Both the position numbers and the translations under genes were made by a program. A DNA stretch of 64,000 nucleotides from Roseomonas sp. GTDB lineage: Bacteria; Pseudomonadota; Alphaproteobacteria; Acetobacterales; Acetobacteraceae. Positions 44,052-53,515 of this stretch are shown piece after piece (within the stretch, counting starts at the first letter, position 1; each line of letters begins with the position of its first letter). The DNA lies in assembly GCA_020249775.1 (NCBI GenBank), contig JADCFA010000003.1, positions 146,309 to 210,308 of the forward strand. The letters run 5' to 3'. The notes under the pieces were generated by a model. That model saw only the letters and a program-made list of their open reading frames with translations, was not told the origin of the DNA and did no database searches.

Positions 44052-45218
44052 ATGGAATTCAAACTCGGCACTGAACAGCGGGAAATGATCGCGGCCGTCA
44101 GGCAATTGGCGCAAAATGAATTCAAGCAGGATGCGCCGAAATGGATGGATGGCACCTTCCCCTGGCCGAATATCAAAAAGCTGGCGGGGCTTGGGGTGCT
44201 GGGTATGTCCGTGCCCGAAGAATATGGCGGGCTTGGCCTTTCCATTCTTGATTCCGCTCTGATCCTGGAGGAAATCGCCAAGGTGGATTACGTCACCGCC
44301 ATGGCGGTGCTCGGCGAGGCAGGCGTGCAAACCCGCGTCATTTCCCATTATGCCCCAAAGGCCATCAAGGAACGCATTTTGCCGCGCGTGATTTCCGGCG
44401 ATTGCATTCTTGCGATTTGCATGACGGAACCGCATGCGGGCACCGATGTGGCTAATTACCGCACCAATACCAAGCGCCATGGCAATCATCTGGTGCTGAA
44501 TGGCACCAAAACCCTGATCTCCCGCGCCGCGGAAGCCGGCATGTTCGTGGTGTTTACCCGCGTGGATGGCAAACCGGGCCGCGAAGGGATCGGGTGCGTT
44601 TTGGTGGAACAGGGCACACCGGGGCTTTCTGTCACCGGCACCTACCACACCATGGGCGGTGAGAATCTGCATGAAGTGCAATTCAATGATTGCGAATTGC
44701 CACCGGAAAACCTTGTCATTGAAACCGATGGCTTTAAGAAATTGCTGACGGCTTTCAATACGCAGCGCTGCCTCAACCCCAGCATCTCCTTGGGGCTTGC
44801 GGAAGGCGCCTTTGATGAGGCGGTGCGTTATGTGAATGACCGTAAGTTGTTCAATAAGTCCATCGCCGATTTCCAGGGTATTCGCTGGAAATTCGCCGAT
44901 ATGTTCAAGGATATCGAAGCCGGGCGGGGTTTGCTCTATCGTGCCTGCCTCACCGCCAATCCCTTCCCGGATCCCTTCATGGCCGCAACCGCCAAGGTGT
45001 TCTGCAATGAAATGTCGCTCCGTGTCACCAGCGAAGCGGTGCAGGTGCATGGCGGCTATGGCTTTACGGATGAATACCCGGTGTCGCGCCTTTATCGCGG
45101 TGCGCGCTATGGCTCGCTCGGTGGCGGGTCTTCGGAATCGTTGCGTGATCTGATCGGCAAGCACATCCTGGCTGATGCAGGCGGCGTGGATGGCATTATG
45201 GGCCTGGATACCTACTGA
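44052..45218 (+). CDS. Acyl-CoA dehydrogenase-family protein lacking the usual catalytic Glu
   Basis: A 388-residue protein with the full ACAD fold: EEYGGLGLSILDSALILEEI, ICMTEPHAGTDVANYRT, FNDCELPPENLVIETDG, DRKLFNKSIADFQGIRWKFA and SEAVQVHGGYGFTDEYPVSR. Aligned with the gcdH product of this window, the position of the catalytic Glu (YEGT) reads SLGGGSSE, a glycine. The alternative helix position used by isovaleryl-CoA dehydrogenase (FNTQR) is also not Glu. It may use another base or a different reaction. ATG 44052 has a ggaagg site. Confidence 0.9.
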   Translation: MEFKLGTEQREMIAAVRQLAQNEFKQDAPKWMDGTFPWPNIKKLAGLGVLGMSVPEEYGGLGLSILDSALILEEIAKVDYVTAMAVLGEAGVQTRVISHYAPKAIKERILPRVISGDCILAICMTEPHAGTDVANYRTNTKRHGNHLVLNGTKTLISRAAEAGMFVVFTRVDGKPGREGIGCVLVEQGTPGLSVTGTYHTMGGENLHEVQFNDCELPPENLVIETDGFKKLLTAFNTQRCLNPSISLGLAEGAFDEAVRYVNDRKLFNKSIADFQGIRWKFADMFKDIEAGRGLLYRACLTANPFPDPFMAATAKVFCNEMSLRVTSEAVQVHGGYGFTDEYPVSRLYRGARYGSLGGGSSESLRDLIGKHILADAGGVDGIMGLDTY

Positions 45219-45280
45219 AAACCTTGCCGGGTGCGGCCCGGTTATGGTTAGACTTCGCGTAAATCACCGGGAGAAAAGCC

Positions 45281-46258
45281 ATGTCCTTGAAACTCAACCG
45301 CCGAGCCGTAATGGGCGCTGCCGCGCTTGCCCCTTTCGCCGCGCGGGCGCAATCGGATTGGCCCAATCGCCCCGTGCGCATTGTGGTGCCCTTCCCGCCA
45401 GGCCAGGCCGCCGATATTTTCACCCGGCTGATTGCTGATGAGCTTTCCAAACGCTGGCCGCAGCGTGTGGTGGTGGAAAATCGCGCGGGCGGCGCTTCCG
45501 TGCCTGGCGTTGAATCGGTCGCACGCGCCCCGGCCGATGGCTATACGCTGCTGACCGGCACTTCAGGCCCGCTTGGCGTCAATCCGTCAGTCATGCCGCG
45601 CCTGCCTTATGATGTGGAAAAGGATTTCGCCTTCATCAGCAATGTGGTGATGGTGCCCTTGCTGGTGATTGCGCATCCTTCTGGCACGGAACGTACCATT
45701 CAGGAATTGGCTGCCAGTGCCAAGGCGCGGCCCGGCCAGATTGATATGGCCTCTGCCGGCCCCGCCACCAGTCAGCATATGGCGGCAGAATTGCTCATGC
45801 TGCGCGCCGGCATTCGTTTCAACATCGTGCATTATCGCGGCAGCGGTCCGGCCATCACCGATGTCATGGCCGGCAATGTGAAGCTGATGACGGATTCAGT
45901 CGCCTCCGCCCTGCCGCATATCCAATCCGGCCGCGTGCGCCCCATCGCGCTTTGCAGCGCGCGGCGCGTGCCGCAATTGCCCGAGGTGCCGACCATCGCG
46001 GAAAGCCTGGTGCCTGGCTATGAAGCGGCCGGCTGGTCCGGTCTGGTCGCACCCGCCGGCACGCCGGCTGAAATCGTCAATCGCATCAATGTCGATGTGG
46101 TCGCCATCCTGCGCGATCCAGCCATGATCAAAAGGATCGAGGATATGGGCGCGGTGGCAGACCCGCTGACACCCGATCAATTCGGCCAATTCGTCCGCGC
46201 TGAAGTGGCGAAATGGCGCGAAGTGGCGCGCGCGGGGAATGTGCGGCTGGAAGGCTGA
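45281..46258 (+). CDS. Tripartite tricarboxylate transporter receptor (Bug/TctC), copy A
   Basis: A 325-residue periplasmic binding protein. The signal (MSLKLNRRAVMGAAALAPFAARAQ) is followed by the Bug hallmarks WPNRPVRIVVPFPPGQAADI, NRAGGASVPGVESVARAPADGYTLL written here in parts, and LPYDVEKDFAFI. Such proteins catch carboxylates for TctAB permeases, but no TctA or TctB gene is near. It follows the acyl-CoA dehydrogenase homologue by 62 bp, so it may import the substrate of that cluster. Ligand unknown. Confidence 0.92.
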   Translation: MSLKLNRRAVMGAAALAPFAARAQSDWPNRPVRIVVPFPPGQAADIFTRLIADELSKRWPQRVVVENRAGGASVPGVESVARAPADGYTLLTGTSGPLGVNPSVMPRLPYDVEKDFAFISNVVMVPLLVIAHPSGTERTIQELAASAKARPGQIDMASAGPATSQHMAAELLMLRAGIRFNIVHYRGSGPAITDVMAGNVKLMTDSVASALPHIQSGRVRPIALCSARRVPQLPEVPTIAESLVPGYEAAGWSGLVAPAGTPAEIVNRINVDVVAILRDPAMIKRIEDMGAVADPLTPDQFGQFVRAEVAKWREVARAGNVRLEG

Positions 46259-46265
46259 AGCCGGT

Positions 46266-46709
46266 TCAGCTCAGCGCCATGCCTGCGGAAACGCCATGCA
46301 GGCAGGCCATCAATAGCGAAAGCGGCAAGCGCAGGCGCCACCACCATTCGGGCGCCAACGCGGCGGCCTGTGCGGCACGATCCGCCAAGGGCAGCAGTGC
46401 GAAAATCACCGCAAGCAATAAAAGCCCTGCCTGGGGCGGCAGCAGTAGCGCGACCCAGGCCGCCAGCATGGGCAACACAGACAATACCAGCCAGCGCGTC
46501 AGCGCCGCAGCGCCGGCGCGATTGGCCGCCAAGCCCCACCAGGCGCCGCCGATGAAGCTCGCGATCAGGGCGCCATAGGCAGGCCCGGCCTGCAACGCGA
46601 AGGCCGCCGCGCCATCGCCCGCGGCCAGCATGGCGGGCATGGCAAGGCTTGGCAGCAGGCCGGCAGCGCCCAGTAGCAGGGCCGGGCGCGGGATGGGGTG
46701 CTTGGACAT
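46266..46709 (-). CDS. Small integral membrane protein, DUF3429-like
   Basis: A 147-residue protein with about five hydrophobic segments; GPAYGALIASFIGGAWWGLA is the segment pattern of DUF3429 proteins. Function is unknown. It is divergent from uvrB across 80 bp and convergent with the Bug receptor gene, ending 8 bp from its stop. The assignment to DUF3429 is from memory of the family's glycine-tryptophan segment. Confidence 0.72.
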   Translation of the reverse strand: MSKHPIPRPALLLGAAGLLPSLAMPAMLAAGDGAAAFALQAGPAYGALIASFIGGAWWGLAANRAGAAALTRWLVLSVLPMLAAWVALLLPPQAGLLLLAVIFALLPLADRAAQAAALAPEWWWRLRLPLSLLMACLHGVSAGMALS

Positions 46710-46789
46710 GACGCTGCCCTCTCACAATTCGGGCCGTCAGGACAAGCCCCACCCTGGCGCTACGGCGCTTGCGGCGCCATCTTACGCCC

Positions 46790-48979
46790 ATGAATATGAT
46801 CGCCCCAGGCCCCGTGCTGTTCATGCCGGAAAAGCGCCCCGCGCCCCCGGCCACGCGGCGGCTCACCGTGACCGCGCCTTATGAACCGAATGGCGATCAG
46901 CCGCGCGCCATTGCGGAGCTTGTGGCCGGGCTTGAAGCCGGTGACCGCGACCAAGTGCTGCTGGGCGTCACGGGTTCCGGCAAGACCTTCACCATGGCCA
47001 AGGTGATTGAGGCGGTGCAACGCCCAACCCTGATCCTGGCGCCGAACAAGACGCTCGCCGCACAGCTTTACGGTGAGATGAAAAGCTTTTTCCCGGAAAA
47101 CGCGGTGGAATATTTCGTCTCCTACTATGATTACTACCAGCCGGAAGCCTATGTGCCGCGCACCGATACCTATATCGAGAAAGACGCCCAGATCAACGAA
47201 CAGATAGACCGCATGCGCCATTCCGCCACACAGGCGCTGCTGGAACGCAATGATGTGGTGATCGTCGCGTCGGTCTCCTGCATTTATGGTATCGGCTCGG
47301 TCGAGACCTATTCGCGCATGGTCGTCAAGCTCGAAACCGGTGGGCAGATTGACCGCGATGTGCTGGTGAAGGGCCTGGTGGAGCAGCAATATCGCCGCAA
47401 CGATAATTTCTTCGCCCGCGGCACTTTCCGCATTCGCGGCGAAACCGTGGATTTATGGCCGAGCCATCTGGAAGACCGCGCCTGGCGCGTTTCACTTTTC
47501 GGTGATGAGATCGAAGCCATCCGCGAATTCGACCCCCTGACGGGTGAGATCACGGCCGAGATGGAGCGCGTTTCCATCTACGCCAATAGCCACTATGTCA
47601 CGCCGCGCCCGACCCTGACGCAGGCCATTACGCGCATCAAGGATGAATTGAAGGAACATCTGGCGAAGCTGCATGCGGAAGGCAAATTGCTGGAAGCGCA
47701 AAGGCTGGAACAGCGCACCATTTTTGACATTGAAATGATGGAAACCACCGGTTCCTGCAAAGGGATTGAGAATTACAGCCGCTACCTGACGGGCCGTAAT
47801 CCCGGCGAACCGCCACCGACACTCTTCGAATATCTGCCGGAAAATGCGCTGCTGATCGTGGATGAAAGCCATGTCACCGTGCCGCAGATTGGCGGCATGT
47901 ATCGCGGTGACTATAATCGCAAGACTGTGCTTTCAGAATACGGCTTCCGCCTGCCAAGCTGCACGGATAATCGCCCCCTCAAATTCGAAGAATGGGATAC
48001 CTATCGCCCGGCCTCCATCTTCGTCAGCGCCACCCCCGGCCCGTGGGAGATGGAACGCACCGGCGGCGCCTTTGCTGAACAGGTGATCCGCCCAACCGGC
48101 TTGGTTGATCCCGTGACCGAAATCCGCCCCGTGGAAAAGCAGGTGGATGATCTGCTGGCCGAATGCCGCGAAGTCGCCAAGCATGGCGGGCGCGTGCTGG
48201 TGACCACACTCACCAAGCGCATGGCCGAAGATTTGACCGAATACATGACGGAAGCGGGCATTCGCGTCCGCTATCTGCATTCCGATATTGATACGCTGGA
48301 ACGCATCGAAATCATCCGCGATTTGCGCAAGGGTGTCTTTGATGTGCTGATCGGGATCAACCTGCTGCGTGAGGGCTTGGATATTCCCGAATGCGCGCTG
48401 GTCGCCATTCTGGATGCCGATAAGGAAGGGTTTCTGCGCAGCACCACATCACTGATCCAGACCATCGGGCGCGCCGCGCGCAATGTGGATGGGCGCGTGG
48501 TGCTTTATGCCGATGTCATGACCGATAGCCTGCGCCGCGCCCTGGAAGAAACCGCGCGCCGGCGTTCAAAACAGGAAGCCTGGAACAAGGAACACGGCAT
48601 CACGCCGCAAACCATCCGCCGCGATATCTCCTCCGCGCTGCAATCCATCTATGAACAGGATTACGTGACGGTTGACGCGCTGGAAGGTGAGGAAACCGCA
48701 GAATTCGTGGGCAAGGATCTGAAAGCCACCATCGCCGAATTGGAACGCAAAATGCGCGCGGCGGCGGCCGATCTGGAATTCGAAACCGCGGCGCGGCTCC
48801 GTGATGAGATCAAGCGGCTGGAAAGCCTTGACCTCGGTCTTTCGCCCAACCTTGCGGGTCGGTCCTTGCAGGAAGCCAAGCCCAAGGCCAAGGCGGATTG
48901 GAAGCCAAAGCCCATGGGGCCGGGTGGCGGGGGCTATGATCCCAACAAGGGCAAAGGCGGGCGGCGCCGCAAGGGCTGA
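46790..48979 (+). CDS. uvrB: Excinuclease ABC subunit UvrB
   Basis: A 729-residue damage-recognition helicase of nucleotide excision repair. Walker A is [13 protein letters not shown], the DNA-gripping beta-hairpin is [20 protein letters not shown], with DESHV in the Walker B motif, ATPGPWE, and [14 protein letters not shown] as motif VI. A C-terminal UVR motif ([18 protein letters not shown]) binds UvrC. ATG 46790 is preferred over an ATG seven codons upstream. The tail is rich in Lys and Gly. It is monocistronic by position. Confidence 0.97.
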   Translation: MNMIAPGPVLFMPEKRPAPPATRRLTVTAPYEPNGDQPRAIAELVAGLEAGDRDQVLLGVTGSGKTFTMAKVIEAVQRPTLILAPNKTLAAQLYGEMKSFFPENAVEYFVSYYDYYQPEAYVPRTDTYIEKDAQINEQIDRMRHSATQALLERNDVVIVASVSCIYGIGSVETYSRMVVKLETGGQIDRDVLVKGLVEQQYRRNDNFFARGTFRIRGETVDLWPSHLEDRAWRVSLFGDEIEAIREFDPLTGEITAEMERVSIYANSHYVTPRPTLTQAITRIKDELKEHLAKLHAEGKLLEAQRLEQRTIFDIEMMETTGSCKGIENYSRYLTGRNPGEPPPTLFEYLPENALLIVDESHVTVPQIGGMYRGDYNRKTVLSEYGFRLPSCTDNRPLKFEEWDTYRPASIFVSATPGPWEMERTGGAFAEQVIRPTGLVDPVTEIRPVEKQVDDLLAECREVAKHGGRVLVTTLTKRMAEDLTEYMTEAGIRVRYLHSDIDTLERIEIIRDLRKGVFDVLIGINLLREGLDIPECALVAILDADKEGFLRSTTSLIQTIGRAARNVDGRVVLYADVMTDSLRRALEETARRRSKQEAWNKEHGITPQTIRRDISSALQSIYEQDYVTVDALEGEETAEFVGKDLKATIAELERKMRAAAADLEFETAARLRDEIKRLESLDLGLSPNLAGRSLQEAKPKAKADWKPKPMGPGGGGYDPNKGKGGRRRKG

Positions 48980-49141
48980 TTCGCCCAAAAAATCGGCGCC
49001 TACGGGCTCATTTGCTGTAAAATTGCACAGTTTCAGGCTTTGCAGCCCCGCCCCGCAGCGGTTAAGCCTTGCCCCGCCACGCCCAAGGGCGCAGAGACTT
49101 GGCATCAGGTCGCAGGGACCGACAAATAAGGGAGAACCTCA

Positions 49142-50164
49142 ATGGCTCATGGCATTTCGCGCCGCGCGGCGCTCATCGCCGGCACCTCGGTTTTGGCGGC
49201 CCCGCTTGTGGCCCGCGCGCAGGCGCCGCGGCTGCGCTTCACGCTCGATTGGGCCTTCCAGGCGCCGAACGCATTTGCGCTGCTCGCGCGCGACAAGGGT
49301 TATTTCCGCGATGCCGGCATTGATGTGCAGATTGACCGTGGCCAGGGTTCGGGCGGCGTGCCGGTGGCACTCGCCGGCGGGTCCTATGATATGGGCTATG
49401 CGGATTTGAACCCCGCCATCAAATTCGTCGCCGAAAATCCGGATCGCGGCATTGTCGCGGTTGCCGTTCTGCATGATCGCAGCCCGCTTTGCGCCATTGT
49501 GCGCGCCGATGGCCCCATCCGCACGCCGAAGGACCTTGAAGGCAAGCGCCTGGCCGCGCCGGATTTCGATGCCGGGCGCCAGCTTTTCCCCGCCTTCGCC
49601 AAATCCGCCGGCATTGATGCGAGCAAGGTGACCTTCCTGTCAGTGTCTCCTGCTTTGCGTGAACCCATGCTGGTGCGCCGCGAAGCCGATGGCGTGACGG
49701 GCTTTGTCACCACCTCAGCGCTCGCGCTGAAGGGCATCGGGCTCGATCATCCGGCGCAGCGCGTGATGATGTATTACGATCATGGCCTCAATCTTTACGG
49801 CGGCGCTATTCTGACCACCCGCGCCTTCATTGAACGCAATCCCGCCGTGGTGCGTGGCGCGACGGCAGCGCTGATGCGCGGCTTCCGCGACACGCTGCGC
49901 AATGGCCAGGAAATGCTGGACAATTTGAAGCGTGTGGAGCCTCTCACGGATGTTGCGCTGGAACGCGAACGGCATGAAATGAATGTCGCGCGCGTGATTA
50001 TGTCAGACAATGTGCGGGCCAATGGGCTTTCTTCGGTGGATATGGGCCGGCTGCAAACCGGCATTCGCGCGGTGGAAGAAGCCTATAATTTGCAGCCCCG
50101 CGTGCAGGCGGCACAAATCTACACGGCCGATTTCCTGCCCGCCGCTGCCGATCGCGCGGTCTGA
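49142..50164 (+). CDS. SsuA/THI5-like ABC substrate-binding protein
   Basis: A 340-residue periplasmic protein. A Tat-like signal (RRAALIAGTSVLAAPLVARA) precedes RLRFTLDWAFQAPNAFALLA, GYFRDAGIDVQIDRGQGSGG and GSYDMGYADLNPAIKFVAEN, typical of the NMT1/SsuA group that binds sulfonates, pyrimidine precursors or aromatic acids. It is the first gene of an importer operon: ATPase 9 bp on, permease overlapping, then a racemase-family enzyme. The 160-bp region before it has no gene. Confidence 0.9.
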   Translation: MAHGISRRAALIAGTSVLAAPLVARAQAPRLRFTLDWAFQAPNAFALLARDKGYFRDAGIDVQIDRGQGSGGVPVALAGGSYDMGYADLNPAIKFVAENPDRGIVAVAVLHDRSPLCAIVRADGPIRTPKDLEGKRLAAPDFDAGRQLFPAFAKSAGIDASKVTFLSVSPALREPMLVRREADGVTGFVTTSALALKGIGLDHPAQRVMMYYDHGLNLYGGAILTTRAFIERNPAVVRGATAALMRGFRDTLRNGQEMLDNLKRVEPLTDVALERERHEMNVARVIMSDNVRANGLSSVDMGRLQTGIRAVEEAYNLQPRVQAAQIYTADFLPAAADRAV

Positions 50165-50173
50165 TCGCGCGCC

Positions 50174-50983
50174 ATGGCGCAGGCTTTCGTGGATATCTCC
50201 AATGTCGCCATGCGCTATGGCGGCGTTGAGGGAACGCTCGCGCTCAAGGGCACCAGCCTTGCGGTGACGGAAGGCGAATTCGTCGCCGTGGTCGGGCCAT
50301 CCGGCTGCGGCAAATCCACGCTGATGCGCCTGGTGACCGGGCTTTGGCCACCCACGGAAGGTCAGGTTTTTGTGGATGGCCAGGAAGTGGATGGCCCGCT
50401 TTCCATCGCCGGCATGGCCTTCCAGAACCCCACCTTGCTGCCGTGGCGGAATATTCTGGACAATGTGATGCTGCCCTTGGAAGTGGTGCAGCCGCATCGC
50501 GGACAGCTTCGCGCGAAGCGGGCTGATTACGAACGGCAAGCGCGCGAATTGCTGGCACTTGTTGGCCTTGATGGGTTTGAAGCGAAATTTCCCTGGCAGC
50601 TTTCGGGTGGGATGCAACAGCGCGCATCGCTCTGCCGCGCTTTGATCCATCAGCCGCGTCTGCTGATGTTGGATGAGCCCTTCGGTGCGCTGGATATCTT
50701 CACGCGCGAAGATCTTTGGGCGGTGATGCAAAAGCTTTGGTTGGCGCGCCGCCCCACGGTCATTCTGGTGACGCATGATTTGCGCGAAGCCGCTTATCTC
50801 GCGGATCGCGTGCTGGTCATGTCTTCCCGCCCTGGGCGCATCATTGCAGAACGGCGCGTGGATTTCCCGCGCGAACGCACCATGGAGACAACCTACACCA
50901 AGGAATTCCAAGACCTGGTGCATGAATTGCGGGACCGGATCAGTGATGCCCGCGATGCCGAGGAAATTGCCGATGCCTCGTAA
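50174..50983 (+). CDS. ABC importer ATPase (SsuB/TauB-like)
   Basis: A 269-residue ATPase. Walker A is GPSGCGKSTLMRLVTG, Q-loop FQNPTLLPWRNILDNVM, signature LSGGMQQRASLCRAL, Walker B LLMLDEPFGALD, and the switch histidine is in VILVTHDLREA. This motif set is that of nitrate/sulfonate/taurine-type importers. Its end overlaps the permease start by 11 bases, showing coupling to the partner permease. Confidence 0.94.
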   Translation: MAQAFVDISNVAMRYGGVEGTLALKGTSLAVTEGEFVAVVGPSGCGKSTLMRLVTGLWPPTEGQVFVDGQEVDGPLSIAGMAFQNPTLLPWRNILDNVMLPLEVVQPHRGQLRAKRADYERQARELLALVGLDGFEAKFPWQLSGGMQQRASLCRALIHQPRLLMLDEPFGALDIFTREDLWAVMQKLWLARRPTVILVTHDLREAAYLADRVLVMSSRPGRIIAERRVDFPRERTMETTYTKEFQDLVHELRDRISDARDAEEIADAS

Positions 50984-51806
50984 AGCGCTCCGCAGTCCCG
51001 AAGCCCTGGCCGCTGCCGCGCGTCGGCGCCGCCGGCTGGAAGCCTGGCTACCCTGGCTGGTGATTGCCGGCATGTTCCTGATCTGGGAAGCGGCAGTGCG
51101 CATTTTCGCCATTCAGCCCTTCATCCTACCTGCCCCTTCGGCCATTGCCGCCAGCATGGTGAAATGGTGGCAGCCCTTGCTCAGCAATTCATGGGCAACG
51201 CTGCTCACCACCGTGATTGGCTTCGCCATGGCGGTTGTCTTTGGCCTTTTGCTGGGTGTGGTGATCGGGTCTTCCGTGCTGGTCTATCGCGGGCTTTACC
51301 CGCTGTTGATCGCCTTCAACTCCGTCCCCAAGGTTGCCGTGGTACCGGTGCTGGTAATTTGGTTCGGTGCCGGCTTCTGGCCCGCCGTGCTGACCGCCTT
51401 TCTGATTTCCTTCTTCCCCATCGTGGTGAATGTCGCGACCGGCATCGCGACGGTCGAGCCAGAATTGCGCGATGTGCTGCGCGCCCTTGGCGCGAGCCGA
51501 ACGGATATCATCCGTAAAGTGGGGCTGCCGCGCGCCATGCCGTATTTCTTCGCCTCGCTGAAGGTCGCGATCACGGTCGCTTTCGTGGGGTCCATCATCA
51601 GCGAAACCGTCGCGGCCAATGAAGGCATTGGGCATTTGATGCTGGTCGCGTCTTCCCGCTTTGATGTGCCTTTGGTTTTCGCGGGGCTGATCATCACCGG
51701 TGTGATGGGGGTGGCGATGTATTGGGTGGCGGTGACGATTGAAGAACGCACAACCGGCTGGGCGACACGCGGCCAGCAGGACCCGCGCCTGGCTGCCGGG
51801 GGCTGA
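50973..51806 (+). CDS. ABC importer permease (SsuC/TauC-like)
   Basis: A 277-residue inner-membrane protein with about six segments. The cytoplasmic coupling loop is LRALGASRTDIIRKVGLPRA (EAA-type loop), and SVPKVAVVPVLVIWFGAG is the family's conserved segment. ATG 50973 lies inside the ATPase gene; no other suitable start is nearer the first segment. It works with the binding protein and ATPase just upstream. Confidence 0.93.
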   Translation: MPRKALRSPEALAAAARRRRRLEAWLPWLVIAGMFLIWEAAVRIFAIQPFILPAPSAIAASMVKWWQPLLSNSWATLLTTVIGFAMAVVFGLLLGVVIGSSVLVYRGLYPLLIAFNSVPKVAVVPVLVIWFGAGFWPAVLTAFLISFFPIVVNVATGIATVEPELRDVLRALGASRTDIIRKVGLPRAMPYFFASLKVAITVAFVGSIISETVAANEGIGHLMLVASSRFDVPLVFAGLIITGVMGVAMYWVAVTIEERTTGWATRGQQDPRLAAGG

Positions 51807-51810
51807 GGCC

Positions 51811-52536
51811 ATGGCGGAAGCGCCGCTTCGGCTTGGCATGATGACGCCAAGCTCCAACACGGTGTTGGAGCCTGTGACGGCTGCGCTATTGGCGGCCACC
51901 CCCTGGATCACGGCGCATTTCCAACGCTTGCGCGTATTGGCGATCAATCTTGGCGCGGATGCCACCAGCCAGTTTGACCCACGCCCCATGGCCGATGCGG
52001 CGGCTTTGCTCGCGGATGCCAAGGTGCATGCGCTGTGTTGGAACGGCACCTCCGGCGCTTGGCTTGGCTTGGAAAGTGACCGCGCGCTTTGCGCCACTAT
52101 CACCGATGAAACTGGCCTGCCCTGCACCACCGCGACGCTTGCGCTGTTTGACGCTCTGGCCGCGCTTGGGGCGAAACGCATCGGGCTGATCACGCCCTAT
52201 TTGGGCACGGTGCAGAACGCCATCATCGAAAACTTCGCGGTGCTTGGCGTTGAGACCGTGGTGGAACGCCATCTGGAAGACCCCGGCAATTACAGTTTTG
52301 CTGAGCACAGCGCCGCCAAGGTGGATGCGCTGGTGCGCGAAGCCGCCGCTGCGAAGCCCGATGCCATTGTGATCCATTGCACCAATTTCCGTGGCCTGCC
52401 CGGCGCGGTTGGGATCGAAGCCGAAACGGGCATCCCCATTCTGGATTCGATTGCGGTAGCGCTTTGGGGTGCCATTCGCGCGGCGGGGCGCAGCCCCGGC
52501 ATGATCAAGGGGGCGGGGCGGCTTTTCGCGCTTTGA
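51811..52536 (+). CDS. Asp/Glu racemase-superfamily enzyme (maleate isomerase / arylmalonate decarboxylase-like)
   Basis: A 241-residue protein with two catalytic-type cysteines: Cys76 in HALCWNGTSGAWLG and Cys190 in VIHCTNFRGLPG. GMMTPSSNTVLEPVT at the N-terminus is the maleate-isomerase group pattern. Candidate reactions are maleate to fumarate or decarboxylation of a malonate; the substrate cannot be set. ATG 51811 begins 5 bp after the permease stop, so the ABC importer probably brings in its substrate or a precursor. Confidence 0.85.
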   Translation: MAEAPLRLGMMTPSSNTVLEPVTAALLAATPWITAHFQRLRVLAINLGADATSQFDPRPMADAAALLADAKVHALCWNGTSGAWLGLESDRALCATITDETGLPCTTATLALFDALAALGAKRIGLITPYLGTVQNAIIENFAVLGVETVVERHLEDPGNYSFAEHSAAKVDALVREAAAAKPDAIVIHCTNFRGLPGAVGIEAETGIPILDSIAVALWGAIRAAGRSPGMIKGAGRLFAL

Positions 52537-52541
52537 TACGC

Positions 52542-52558
52542 GGCGCCTTTCAGGCGCC
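52542..52558. terminator. Hairpin between convergent genes
   Basis: Seven-base arms ggcgcct and aggcgcc with a ttc loop. It overlaps the last codons of the threonine-dehydratase gene and follows the racemase-family stop, so it could end both transcripts. No T-tract follows. Confidence 0.5.
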
Positions 52559-53509
52559 CACCATCACCCAATCGCGAAACAGCGCGAGATCAATATTCCC
52601 CCCGCACAGCACCACACCCACGCGCTTGCCGCCCATGGCATCGCGTTCCTGCATCAGTGCGGCCAGCGGCGCGGCGCCTGCGCCCTCCGCCAAATTATGC
52701 GTATCCTGCCAATAGGCGCGTATCGCAGCCGCCACTTCATCATCCGTCACGGTAACGATGCGCGCAGCACCTTTGCGGATGATCTCAAGCGCGCCCGCAT
52801 CCGGCAGGCGCGTGGCCATGCCATCGGCGCGCGTATTGGCAGTTGGTGTTGTGACCACGCGACCTGCGGCGAAGGAAAGCGCATAGGCCGGCGCTTCAGT
52901 ACTTTGCACACCGATAATCTCGGTAGAAAGGCCCAGCAGATCGCGCGCAAGGATGCAGCCGCAAATGCCCGACCCAAGCCCGATTGGCACATAAAGCGCG
53001 GCCAGCGGCGGCGCGCCGCGCAGGAATTCCAGCGCATAGGTCGCAACGCCCAGCACCAGATCGCGCGCAAAGGATGGCGCGAACAACAAGCCCTCGGCCT
53101 TGGCAAGCCTTGCGGCTTCTTCCCGCGCTTCGTCGAAATCCGCGCCATATTCGATCAGCCGCGCCCCTTGCGCGCGCATGGCGCTGTTCTTTTCAACACT
53201 ATTGCCGCGCGGCACCAGAATAGTGACTGGGATACCATAGCGCGCCCCGGCATAAGCAAGCGACTGACCATGATTGCCGCGCGTCGCACTCACGACCCCT
53301 GGCACATCCGGGTTTTCGCGCTTCAGCCTTTCCATGAACACCAAGCCGCCGCGCAGCTTGAAGGCGCCGGTCGGCGTGTGGTTTTCATGCTTGACCCAAA
53401 CCTCTGTCCCCGCGCGTTGCGCCAGTAGCGGCCAGGCATATTGCGGCGTCGGAGGAAAGGCAGCGTGGACCAGCCGCGCTGCCTCTTCCAATTCATCCAG
53501 CGTGAACAC
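52550..53509 (-). CDS. Threonine dehydratase-like PLP enzyme
   Basis: A 319-residue fold-type II PLP enzyme. The Schiff-base lysine is in TPTGAFKLRGG near residue 50, the phosphate- and substrate-loop is SATRGNHGQSLAYA, and VVLCGGNIDLALF closes the barrel. Threonine or serine deamination is likely, but the C-terminal ACT domain of biosynthetic IlvA is absent, so it looks catabolic or is a related lyase. The start is GTG 53509, 6 bp after the nrdB stop, on the same strand. Confidence 0.87.
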   Translation of the reverse strand: MFTLDELEEAARLVHAAFPPTPQYAWPLLAQRAGTEVWVKHENHTPTGAFKLRGGLVFMERLKRENPDVPGVVSATRGNHGQSLAYAGARYGIPVTILVPRGNSVEKNSAMRAQGARLIEYGADFDEAREEAARLAKAEGLLFAPSFARDLVLGVATYALEFLRGAPPLAALYVPIGLGSGICGCILARDLLGLSTEIIGVQSTEAPAYALSFAAGRVVTTPTANTRADGMATRLPDAGALEIIRKGAARIVTVTDDEVAAAIRAYWQDTHNLAEGAGAAPLAALMQERDAMGGKRVGVVLCGGNIDLALFRDWVMVGA

Positions 53510-53515
53510 GCGGCG

